DNA from: Anaerolineales bacterium
Lineage (GTDB): Bacteria; Chloroflexota; Anaerolineae; Anaerolineales; UBA11579
Assembly (NCBI GenBank): GCA_021463845.1
Contig: JAJTXV010000003.1
Location: forward strand, 1 to 64,000
Direction: 5' to 3'
Length of the DNA: 64,000 bases
In this document: piece by piece, positions 53,774 to 64,000 of the stretch
Layout: each line of letters starts with the position of its first letter
Position numbering within the stretch: the stretch's first letter is position 1
Position numbers and translations under genes: made by a program
The notes under the pieces: model-generated
What the model was told of the DNA's origin: nothing
The model's database searches: none
The model's input: the letters and a program-made list of their open reading frames with translations, nothing else

Positions 53774-54647
53774 ATTGGCTGGCCTGGGTGGCGTGCAGCG
53801 TGTTTTGCAGCAGCATGGCGATGGTCAGCGGCCCCACCCCGCCGGGCACCGGCGTGATGGCGCCAGCGCGCTCGGCGACTTCGGCGTAGGCTAGATCGCC
53901 GACGAGGCGGCTGCCGCTTTTGGCCGCCGGGTCGGCAATGCGGTTGATGCCCACGTCGATCACGGTGGAGCCGGGCTTGACCCAGTCGGCCCGCACCAGT
54001 TCGGGCACGCCCACCGCAGCCACGAGCACATCCGCCGTGCGGCACAGGGCCGGCAGGTCACGCGTGCGCGAATGGGCGATGGTGACGGTGGCATCAGCGC
54101 TGACCAGCAGCAGCGAGAGCGGCATACCGACGATATTGGAGCGCCCGAGCACCACCGCGTTGGCACCGGCCAGAGCAGTGTTGGACACCTGCAAAATATG
54201 CATCACTCCCGCAGGGGTGCAGGGCAGAAAGCGCGGCTGGCGGCCCTTCTGGGCCAGCAGGCCGACATTCTCAGGGTGCAGACAATCTACATCTTTAGTC
54301 ACCGCAATGGCAGCGATGATGCTGGGCGCGTCAATGTGGGCCGGCAGCGGCAGCTGCACCAGGATGCCGTGCACATCGGCACGCGTGTTGAGCTCGGCCA
54401 CAAGGGCCAGCAGCTCCGCCTGGCTGGCGCTGGCGGGCAGCTTGATATCCACCGAGTGCATGCCGGCTTCGGCGCAGGCTTTGTGCTTATTGCGCACATA
54501 CACGGCCGAGGCCGGGTCATCGCCCACCAGCACGGTGGCGAGACCGGGCTGCGGGCCGCCAGCGGCCCGCAGGGTGGAGACCTCAGCGCCGATCTCGGCG
54601 CGCAGGCGGGCGGCAATGGCTTTGCCGTCAAGGATGGTAGCGGTCAT
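53772..54647 (-). CDS. folD: Bifunctional methylenetetrahydrofolate dehydrogenase/cyclohydrolase
   Basis: A 291-residue FolD that interconverts methylene-, methenyl- and formyl-tetrahydrofolate. Motifs: [15 protein letters not shown] carrying the catalytic Lys, [35 protein letters not shown], the NADP loop [16 protein letters not shown] and [15 protein letters not shown]. The start has TATAAT six nt upstream, so the mRNA is predicted to be leaderless. Confidence 0.97.
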   Translation of the reverse strand: MTATILDGKAIAARLRAEIGAEVSTLRAAGGPQPGLATVLVGDDPASAVYVRNKHKACAEAGMHSVDIKLPASASQAELLALVAELNTRADVHGILVQLPLPAHIDAPSIIAAIAVTKDVDCLHPENVGLLAQKGRQPRFLPCTPAGVMHILQVSNTALAGANAVVLGRSNIVGMPLSLLLVSADATVTIAHSRTRDLPALCRTADVLVAAVGVPELVRADWVKPGSTVIDVGINRIADPAAKSGSRLVGDLAYAEVAERAGAITPVPGGVGPLTIAMLLQNTLHATQASQ

Positions 54648-54653
54648 GCCGTG

Positions 54654-54659
54654 ATTATA
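54654..54659 (-). promoter_or_regulatory. Leaderless -10 of folD
   Basis: Minus-strand TATAAT ends 6 nt before the folD ATG at 54647. Confidence 0.65.
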
Positions 54660-54675
54660 CGAGCCAGGCGCATTG

Positions 54676-54756
54676 TGTCGCTTATGTCAGTTGTGTCACC
54701 TATGTCGCAGTTGTCGGTGTTGTCGCTGTTGTAGGTGTTGTAGGTCTTGTCATTTT
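54676..54756. repeat. Nine degenerate 9-bp tandem repeats
   Basis: Nine consecutive 9-base units that all begin TGTC or TGTA (TGTCGCTTA, TGTCAGTTG, TGTCACCTA, TGTCGCAGT, TGTCGGTGT, TGTCGCTGT, TGTAGGTGT, TGTAGGTCT, TGTCATTTT). They lie just upstream of the folD -10. No reading frame of note. The remaining bases to 54847 hold no gene I can support. Confidence 0.75.
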
Positions 54757-54847
54757 CGTCCTTTCACCTGGCCCAGCAGGTGTGCATGAAGATGCCACAG
54801 TTTGATTTCGATGCCGGGTTTTGGCGGGCTGTGTCAAGCGGCTGGAC

Positions 54848-54876
54848 AAAAAAGCGCCGCAGATGCGGCGCTTTTT
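54848..54876 (-). terminator. Terminator of the VOC gene
   Basis: GCGCCGCA-ga-TGCGGCGC with A-run and T-run on opposite sides, directly after the stop at 54878 on the minus strand. Confidence 0.93.
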
Positions 54877-54877
54877 G

Positions 54878-55258
54878 CTAGCTGGTCTTGGTACTCAGTG
54901 ACCACATGTTGCCATACGGGTCAGTGAAGGTGCCGCGGCGGTCAGACTCGCCGGGCTGCTGCTGCGGCGGGTGGAACTCGGTTCCACCTGCCTCAAGGCA
55001 GCGTTTGAAAGCCGCATCCACATCAGGCAAATACAGGTGCAGCACGCTCTTGACCGCCGGGAACTGCTCGTTGGCGCCAGACAGCATGACGATCGAGTCG
55101 CCCAGCTGTACTTCGGCGTGCACCACGCGGCCCTCGTGCTCAAAGACCTGCTTGGTCGTGCCGCCCAAGGCGGTCTCGAGGAAGCTGATCAACCCCTTGG
55201 GGTCATCCACGATCAGATATGGCGAAAGATCGGTGTAGTTCTCAGGTTTGTAGCTCAT
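54878..55258 (-). CDS. VOC-superfamily (PhnB/glyoxalase-like) protein
   Basis: A 126-residue vicinal-oxygen-chelate protein with the PhnB-type layout: LSPYLIVDDPKGLISFLETALGG, VVHAEVQLGDSIVML and FTDPYGNMWSL at the end. Members include dioxygenases, glyoxalases and resistance proteins; metal ligands cannot be assigned safely. AAAGGAGA precedes the ATG. Monocistronic, with its own terminator. Confidence 0.83.
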   Translation of the reverse strand: MSYKPENYTDLSPYLIVDDPKGLISFLETALGGTTKQVFEHEGRVVHAEVQLGDSIVMLSGANEQFPAVKSVLHLYLPDVDAAFKRCLEAGGTEFHPPQQQPGESDRRGTFTDPYGNMWSLSTKTS

Positions 55259-55287
55259 GGCAGTCTCCTTTAGAAGTGAACGAACCC

Positions 55288-55345
55288 GGCGTTGCGTTGC
55301 CAGGCAAAGCCTGGCAGCAACGCCATTGCCTGGGCGCAGCCCAGG

Positions 55346-55346
<1 letters not shown>
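55288..55346. repeat. Two adjacent strong hairpins after gyrB
   Basis: GGCGTTGC-gt-TGCCAGGC-aaa-GCCTGGCA-GCAACGCC (55288-55324) and GCCTGGGC-gca-GCCCAGGC (55328-55346). The second touches the gyrB stop codon. There is no T-run, so they look like REP-type or mRNA-stabilising hairpins, not a classical terminator. Confidence 0.6.
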
Positions 55347-57319
<1,973 letters not shown>

Positions 57320-57384
57320 CTACGCTATTTGATTCTTCCCCCAGTTGGCAAGGTAATGAATGTATCTATTGGACTCTATGTTCT

Positions 57385-57390
57385 ATTTTA
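57385..57390 (-). promoter_or_regulatory. Possible gyrB promoter -10
   Basis: Minus-strand TAAAAT about 120 nt upstream of gyrB, without a convincing -35. The intergenic region 57266-57708 otherwise holds only the divergent livK promoter and leader; a 62-codon frame on the minus strand is not supported. Confidence 0.35.
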
Positions 57391-57478
57391 CCACGCGCGT
57401 CTATATGAGCGGCCTCAGAAAGCGCCTGGAGCGCTTGTGGAGCGGTTAGTTTTCTATTTCTATGCAAAGTATTGCAGC

Positions 57479-57507
57479 TTGACCCACTTCTGAGGGATAT
57501 GTACAAT
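57479..57507 (+). promoter_or_regulatory. livK operon promoter
   Basis: TTGACC (57479-57484), 17-bp spacer, TACAAT (57502-57507); predicted start at about 57514. Confidence 0.85.
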
Positions 57508-57513
57508 GAATGC

Positions 57514-57534
57514 TCACAATCAGGTTGATTGTGA
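57514..57534 (+). promoter_or_regulatory. Palindromic operator at the livK start site
   Basis: Perfect inverted repeat TCACAATCA-GGT-TGATTGTGA that begins at the predicted +1, well placed for a repressor of the amino-acid transporter. No cognate regulator is identified in the window. Confidence 0.6.
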
Positions 57535-57552
57535 CCCAAACCAGCTATGAAC

Positions 57553-57593
57553 ATAGAGGTGCGCGATGGATATATCTATGTGCGCACCTCTAT
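57553..57593 (+). promoter_or_regulatory. Hairpin in the livK leader
   Basis: Perfect 12-bp stem ATAGAGGTGCGC / GCGCACCTCTAT with a 17-base loop containing GATATATC. A second weaker inverted repeat TTTTGCTTTCC / GGAAAACAAAA is at 57652-57675. The leader is about 195 nt long. Confidence 0.6.
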
Positions 57594-57708
57594 CCATAGA
57601 AAAAGGAAAAACGGAGGTGCCATCGATAACCGCAATATGAAAACCACACTGTTTTGCTTTCCTAGGAAAACAAAAGATCTTTCGAATCACTCTATTGGAG
57701 GAGTAAGA

Positions 57709-58929
57709 ATGTCGAAGCGTTTCTTGGCTTTGATCGCCGTTCTGGTTGCCGGCTTGGTGCTGGCTGCTTGTGGCGGCGGCGGAGCTTCCGCTGCTTTTGA
57801 ATGTACTGACGAGATTGGTTGTGTGGAAGTCGCCGCGGGTGCCCCCATCCGCATTGCTTCCGCGCTCGTGATCTCCGGCCCCAACGCTGACCTGGGTCTG
57901 GACTCCCAGCACGGTGTTGAAATCGCCATTGAGTTCAAGGGCGATGTGCTCGGCCACCCGGTTGAGCTGCAGGCTGAAGATGACGGCTGCTCCGCTGAAG
58001 GCGGCCAGACCGCTGGTCAGAAGATCGTGTCTGACCCCAGCATCGTCGCCATCATCGGTACCAGCTGCTCCGGCGCTGGTGTACCCCTGGCTCAGATCGC
58101 CTCTGACGCTGGCTACGCTGTGGTTTCCCCGTCCAACACCGCTCCGTCCCTGACGGACCCGGCTCAGGCCTGGAAGCCCGGTTACCTGCGCACCGCCCAC
58201 AACGACAAGGTTCAGGGCGCTGCCATGGCTGACTACGCCTACAACACCCTGGGTCTGACCACGGCCGCCGCCATTCACGACGGTGACCCGTACACCGAGG
58301 GCCTGGCCAACGCGTTCCGCGAGGCCTTTGAGGCTGAGGGCGGCACGATTGTCGCTTTCACCGCTGTGAACGTGGGTGACACGGACATGCGCCCGGTGCT
58401 GACCTCCATCGCTGCTAGCGCTGGTGGTGCTCCTGGCTTCCTGTTCTTCCCCGTCTTCACCGCTGAGTGTGCCCACCTGGCCACCCAGGCTCTGGAAGTT
58501 GCCGGCCTCGAGAACACCGTCCGCGGTGCCGCTGACGGCTGCTTCTCGGCCGCCGCTGCCGAGGCCATTGGTTCCGCCGCCGCGGGTATGTACTTCTCCG
58601 GCCCGGATCTGGCTTTCGCTGGTGACACCTACGCTGACTTCACGGCCGCTTACCAGGCTAACTTTGGTAGCGCCCCCCTGTCGGTCTTCCACGCCCATGC
58701 CTTCGACGCCACCAACATGGTGTTCGCCTGCATCGAGGAAGTTGCCAAGCAGGGTGACGGTGGTGCGCTGTTGATCGGCCGCCAGGACCTGCGCGACTGT
58801 CTGTATGCCACCAGCGGTTTTGCTGGCATCACCGGCAGCCTCACCTGCAATGAGTACGGTGACTGCGCTGATCCCAAGATCGCTGTGTACGAGATCCAGA
58901 ACGGCGACTACGTCGCCATCTGGCCGTAA
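57709..58929 (+). CDS. livK: Branched-chain amino-acid ABC transporter substrate-binding lipoprotein
   Basis: A 406-residue lipoprotein (lipobox VLAAC, Cys20) of the LivK/peripla_BP_6 family: RIASALVISGPNADLG, IIGTSCSGAGVPLAQIASDAG, VVSPSNTAPSLT. It captures leucine-type or related amino acids for LivHMGF. GGAGGAG precedes the ATG; the frame is open 54 codons upstream but that part lies in the leader. Codon use favours GCT, GGT and GTT more than neighbours, suggesting high expression. Several cysteine pairs are present in the mature protein. Confidence 0.93.
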   Translation: MSKRFLALIAVLVAGLVLAACGGGGASAAFECTDEIGCVEVAAGAPIRIASALVISGPNADLGLDSQHGVEIAIEFKGDVLGHPVELQAEDDGCSAEGGQTAGQKIVSDPSIVAIIGTSCSGAGVPLAQIASDAGYAVVSPSNTAPSLTDPAQAWKPGYLRTAHNDKVQGAAMADYAYNTLGLTTAAAIHDGDPYTEGLANAFREAFEAEGGTIVAFTAVNVGDTDMRPVLTSIAASAGGAPGFLFFPVFTAECAHLATQALEVAGLENTVRGAADGCFSAAAAEAIGSAAAGMYFSGPDLAFAGDTYADFTAAYQANFGSAPLSVFHAHAFDATNMVFACIEEVAKQGDGGALLIGRQDLRDCLYATSGFAGITGSLTCNEYGDCADPKIAVYEIQNGDYVAIWP

Positions 58930-58973
58930 GTCTCGCACGGCTTTCGAGCGACAAAGCTTTTCGTTGTAACAAA

Positions 58974-58999
58974 AGGCCCAGGGCGCAAGCCCTGGGCCT
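58974..58999 (+). terminator. Hairpin between livK and livH
   Basis: AGGCCCAGGGC-gcaa-GCCCTGGGCCT with no T-run: likely a stability or partial-termination hairpin that leaves more livK than permease mRNA. Confidence 0.7.
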
Positions 59000-59025
59000 C
59001 TAGTACCTACGCCGGAGCAAGACGC

Positions 59026-60087
59026 ATGAGAGACCGCCTTCGTAATCTAGATTGGATTGATCTGTTTCTTTGGATCGTGCGCGCCGCCATTGTGGCGGTG
59101 ATCTTAGTTGGCACGGTCAAAACCATTTTGAACAACCCGTACACGTTGCGCAATTGGGAAGACTTCATTATTTTTGGCATTGCGCAGGGCAGCATGTACG
59201 CCCTGATCGCCATTGGCTACACCCTGGTGTACGGCGTGCTGCAAATGATCAACTTTGCGCACGGCGAATTTTTTATGTCGGGCATTTTTGCGTCAACGTC
59301 GGCGGTAGCCATTCCGCTGGCGCGGGCGGGCTATCTGGCGTCCCATCCGATCCCAAGCCTGCTGCTGATCGCGCTGTGCTCGATCCTGATCTCGATCTCC
59401 ATTTCATTGCTGACCGAGCGCATCGCCTACCGGCCGCTGCGCCACGCGCCGCGCCTGATGCCGCTGATCACGGCCATCGGCGCCTCGTTCTTCTGGCAGT
59501 ATTACTTCCGCGGCCTGTTCGGCTCGCAAGTGATCCCCTTCCCTGACATCCCGCAGCTGGAGGGCACCGTGCCCTTCCTGCATACTCAAGTGCTGAAGTC
59601 ACACGTGCTGGTCATCTTCGTGACCCTGGTGGTGCTGGTGGGCTTGAACTTCTTCATCACCAGCACCCGCCCCGGCAAGGCGATCCGCGCCGTGGCCGAG
59701 AACAAGGACGTGGCGGCCCTGATGGGCATCAACGTCAACCGCACGATCAGCCTGACCTTCGCCACCGGCGCGGCCATGGCGGGTGTAGCCGGCATGCTGT
59801 ATGCGCTGGTGTTCCACCAGGTGCACTTCTTCATGGGCTTCATCCCCGGCATCAAAGCCTTCACGGCGGCGGTGCTGGGCGGCATCGGCAGCATTCCGGG
59901 CGCCGCGGTGGGCGGCCTGTTCCTCGGCCTGTTCGAATCCCTCGGCCCCAGCCTGTTCCTGCAGAGCCTGGGCATCCCAGCCTTCAACCAGCTCAAGGAT
60001 GTGATCGCCTTCACCATGCTGGTGTTGGTGCTCATCTTCCGCCCACAAGGCATCGTGGGCGAGCGCCTCAAAGAAAAGAAAGCGTAG
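59026..60087 (+). CDS. livH: Branched-chain amino-acid ABC transporter permease LivH
   Basis: A 353-residue permease, longer than the usual 290-310 by an N-terminal segment with one extra hydrophobic stretch (about 15-35). The core has GSMYALIAIGYTLVYGVLQMINFAHGEFFM, RAVAENKDVAALMGINVNRTI and the LGGIGSIPGAAVGG coupling loop. It works with LivM and the two ATPases. Confidence 0.94.
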   Translation: MRDRLRNLDWIDLFLWIVRAAIVAVILVGTVKTILNNPYTLRNWEDFIIFGIAQGSMYALIAIGYTLVYGVLQMINFAHGEFFMSGIFASTSAVAIPLARAGYLASHPIPSLLLIALCSILISISISLLTERIAYRPLRHAPRLMPLITAIGASFFWQYYFRGLFGSQVIPFPDIPQLEGTVPFLHTQVLKSHVLVIFVTLVVLVGLNFFITSTRPGKAIRAVAENKDVAALMGINVNRTISLTFATGAAMAGVAGMLYALVFHQVHFFMGFIPGIKAFTAAVLGGIGSIPGAAVGGLFLGLFESLGPSLFLQSLGIPAFNQLKDVIAFTMLVLVLIFRPQGIVGERLKEKKA

Positions 60088-60096
60088 AGGTTGGAC

Positions 60097-61755
<1,659 letters not shown>

Positions 61756-61766
61756 GGAAGACGACC

Positions 61767-62564
61767 ATGACAAACATCCTGTCTGCAAAGAACGTATCCA
61801 AGATCTTCGGCGGCCTGGTGGCTGTGAACGACCTGAGCCTGGACATCAAGGAGCAGAGCATCAGCTCCGTGATCGGCCCCAACGGCGCGGGCAAGACCAC
61901 CTTCTTCAACTGCGTCACCGGCTTTTACAAGATCGACAAGGGCGAGATCCTGTTCGAGGGCAAGCCCACCCACAACCTACGCCCCGACCAGATCACGCGG
62001 GCCGGCATGGCGCGCACCTACCAGAACATCCGCCTGTTCTCGAACATGACCTCGATCGAGAACATTCTGGTGGGTGAGCATGTCCACCTGCACACGAACC
62101 TGGTGGACGCGGTGGTGCGCACCAAGCGCTTCAAGGAAGAGGAAGCCGCGGCCGAAGAAGAGGCCAAGCGCCTGCTCAACTTTGTGGGCCTGCGCGGCCT
62201 GGGCGACTCGCTGGCGCGCAACCTGCCTTACGGCGCCCAGCGCCGCCTGGAGATCGCCCGCGCCCTGGCCACCAAGCCCAAGATGCTGCTGCTGGACGAG
62301 CCGACCGCGGGCATGAACCCCAACGAAACCGCCGACCTGACCAAGTTCATCCGTGACCTGCGTGACACGCTGGGCATCACGATCATGCTGATCGAGCACG
62401 ACATGCGCGTGGTGATGGGCATCAGCGAGCAGATCACGGTGCTGGACTACGGCGCCAAGATCGCTGAAGGCTTGCCGAAGGACATCCAAAGCAACCCGCA
62501 GGTGATCGAGGCCTACCTGGGCAGCGGCGCCGCATCTGGCCTTAAGACGGCCAAGGCAAAGTAA
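61767..62564 (+). CDS. livG: Branched-chain amino-acid ABC transporter ATPase LivG
   Basis: A 265-residue ATPase. Walker A GPNGAGKTT (37-45), the degenerate signature NLPYGAQRRLEIARAL (LSGGQ replaced by YGAQR as usual in LivG), Walker B LLLDEPTAGMNP and H-loop EHDMRVV. AAGGA ribosome site. Lies between livM and livF in the operon. Confidence 0.95.
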   Translation: MTNILSAKNVSKIFGGLVAVNDLSLDIKEQSISSVIGPNGAGKTTFFNCVTGFYKIDKGEILFEGKPTHNLRPDQITRAGMARTYQNIRLFSNMTSIENILVGEHVHLHTNLVDAVVRTKRFKEEEAAAEEEAKRLLNFVGLRGLGDSLARNLPYGAQRRLEIARALATKPKMLLLDEPTAGMNPNETADLTKFIRDLRDTLGITIMLIEHDMRVVMGISEQITVLDYGAKIAEGLPKDIQSNPQVIEAYLGSGAASGLKTAKAK

Positions 62565-62576
62565 GGAGCAGCCCCC

Positions 62577-63290
<714 letters not shown>

Positions 63291-63305
63291 ATACGCAGCT
63301 TTGTT

Positions 63306-63422
63306 GTCATTCCGAGAAGCGGCGTAGCCGCGACGAGGAATCCTTTAGGTCAATATCATCCAAGTCAGTCTTTTTTGACCTAAAGGATTCCTCACCCTCG
63401 CTTTGCTCGGGTTCGGAATGAC
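63306..63422. repeat. Family B palindromic element (copy 2), MITE-like
   Basis: 117 bp bounded by GTCATTCCGA and TTCGGAATGAC with inner arms GAGGAATCCTTTAGGTC / GACCTAAAGGATTCCTC and hairpins at each end (GCGGCGTAGCCGC; CGCTTTGCTCG). Same design as 16807-16948. Confidence 0.82.
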
Positions 63423-63434
63423 GATGCAAACAAC

Positions 63435-63465
63435 AAAAAGCGCAGCCGAATGGCTGCGCTTTTTT
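63435..63465. terminator. Bidirectional terminator between livF and the CYTH gene
   Basis: AAAAAGCGCAGCC-gaat-GGCTGCGCTTTTTT. Confidence 0.93.
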
Positions 63466-63479
63466 GTTTGCGTTGCAGG

Positions 63480-64000
63480 CTAGGCGGCGATCTTGACGTA
63501 TTCGCGCGGCTCGGCGCCTTCAGTTGACACGCCCAGCAGCTTGGCCAGCTCCAGTATCAGCTTGGCCTTGGTCTCAGCGTCGCGCTGGCTCCAGGTGCGG
63601 CTCTTGATCTCAACAAAGCTGCCCAGATCCGGCTTATCGACCCGGTCTACGTTGACGTAAAAATCTTCGCCGCGGAAATGCACCAGCCAGCGGCGGCGGT
63701 TCTTCTCGACTTCGACCTCACGCGGGGGCTGGAAGTATTCGCGGTAGAAGCGCAGGCTTTGGTCGGCCGGCGCCAGGTAGCGGCTGCGCGAAAGCACCAC
63801 CTCGCTGGGGAACTCACGCTCATGGCTATCGCCCATCAAGGTCAGGCGGTAGCGCGAATGGTCAGGCGCGCCGCTCTCCTTCAGGAACACATCTTCACGG
63901 TAGCGCAGGGTGTAGTTCTCCTCCGGGAAAATGAAGTAGGTGTCGTACTCGTGATAGTGACGCTTGTAGACGATCTTGATCTCGGGATGCTCAAGGGCGG
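63480..64000 (-). CDS. CYTH-like (triphosphate tunnel) protein, partial
   Basis: The C-terminal 172 residues of a protein whose start lies beyond the window; the frame stays open to 64000. It resembles CYTH domains (class IV adenylate cyclase, thiamine triphosphatase): DTYFIFPEENYTLRYRED at the front, RYRLTLMG, VEKNRRRWLVHFRGEDFYVNVDRV and FVEIKSRTWSQRDAETKAK. Alternating charged strands with EIK-type ends bind triphosphate and metal in this family. Which activity it has cannot be decided, and the N-terminal ExExK motif is not in view. Confidence 0.65.
   Translation of the reverse strand, partial: ALEHPEIKIVYKRHYHEYDTYFIFPEENYTLRYREDVFLKESGAPDHSRYRLTLMGDSHEREFPSEVVLSRSRYLAPADQSLRFYREYFQPPREVEVEKNRRRWLVHFRGEDFYVNVDRVDKPDLGSFVEIKSRTWSQRDAETKAKLILELAKLLGVSTEGAEPREYVKIAA

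Noticed and set aside
54676-54756. Possible CRISPR array
   Set aside because: Units are 9 bp with no spacers; it is a simple degenerate tandem repeat. No CRISPR-like array or cas gene was seen anywhere.
54757-54847. Short minus-strand frame containing LWHLHAHLLGQV, reminiscent of a histidine-triad motif
   Set aside because: Only about 26 codons between a terminator and the tandem repeat, with no start or RBS; at most a gene remnant.
57366-57554. 62-codon frame on the minus strand between gyrB and livK
   Set aside because: No RBS, no recognisable domain, and it overlaps the livK promoter and operator.
57547-57708. 54-codon N-terminal extension of livK
   Set aside because: It would bury the lipoprotein signal peptide; the ATG at 57709 has a strong RBS and the upstream part is hairpin-rich leader.

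Overview
This is a GC-rich bacterial chromosome segment, most likely from a Chloroflexota bacterium of the Anaerolineae type. That placement is an inference from several things seen together: lipoproteins and single-pass proteins with Thr/Pro linkers (TPTxTPT), tandem TPR membrane proteins, an hrcA-grpE-dnaK-dnaJ operon and a groESL operon each under a perfect CIRCE, many complex-I-like membrane subunits, and abundant palindromic intergenic repeats. No rRNA, tRNA or CRISPR array was recognised.

Layout. 1-2.9 kb: the right part of an integrated element (rolling-circle type replication initiator, small basic protein, large serine recombinase). 2.9-6.6 kb: a broken DUF2218-like gene, a PadR regulator with an orphan molybdate-type binding protein, GAPDH and an ExoD protein. 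6.8-11.6 kb: an AttEFGH-like operon (ABC ATPase, FtsX permease, AttH lipocalin-like protein) plus a cupredoxin. 11.7-16.6 kb: a LysM protein, RNase J with a structured leader, and groESL. 17-22 kb: two TPR membrane proteins, trmD, prmA and a DUF218 protein. 22-28 kb: an XRE/membrane-protein cassette and the dnaK operon. 28-31.2 kb: a C39-like peptidase with TPRs, a lipoprotein and miaB. 31.5-34.3 kb: two MefA-like exporters preceded by a short leader peptide. 34.3-39 kb: an alpha/beta hydrolase, a PfkB kinase, parAB and a coiled-coil protein. 39-43.2 kb: a four-gene operon with three complex-I/hydrogenase-4-like membrane proteins. 43.3-47.4 kb: a glycosyltransferase, carbamate kinase, a methyltransferase and an 8-oxoguanine-deaminase-like enzyme. 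47.5-53.8 kb: a complete Mrp Na+/H+ antiporter operon with a structured leader. 53.8-57.3 kb: folD, a VOC protein and gyrB. 57.5-63.3 kb: a branched-chain amino-acid ABC transporter operon. 63.5 kb to the end: a partial CYTH-like protein.

Regulation is unusually readable. Both chaperone operons use a TTGACT promoter with CIRCE at the start site. About a dozen first genes of transcription units have a -10 hexamer only 6-7 nt before the start codon and no ribosome binding site, which predicts leaderless mRNAs, while internal operon genes and abundant proteins have clear Shine-Dalgarno sites. The most interesting regulatory candidate is the MefA-like exporter pair: a strong promoter, a 13-residue Phe-rich leader peptide with an Arg-Phe-Lys motif and its own ribosome site, then the exporter start 15 nt later without one.
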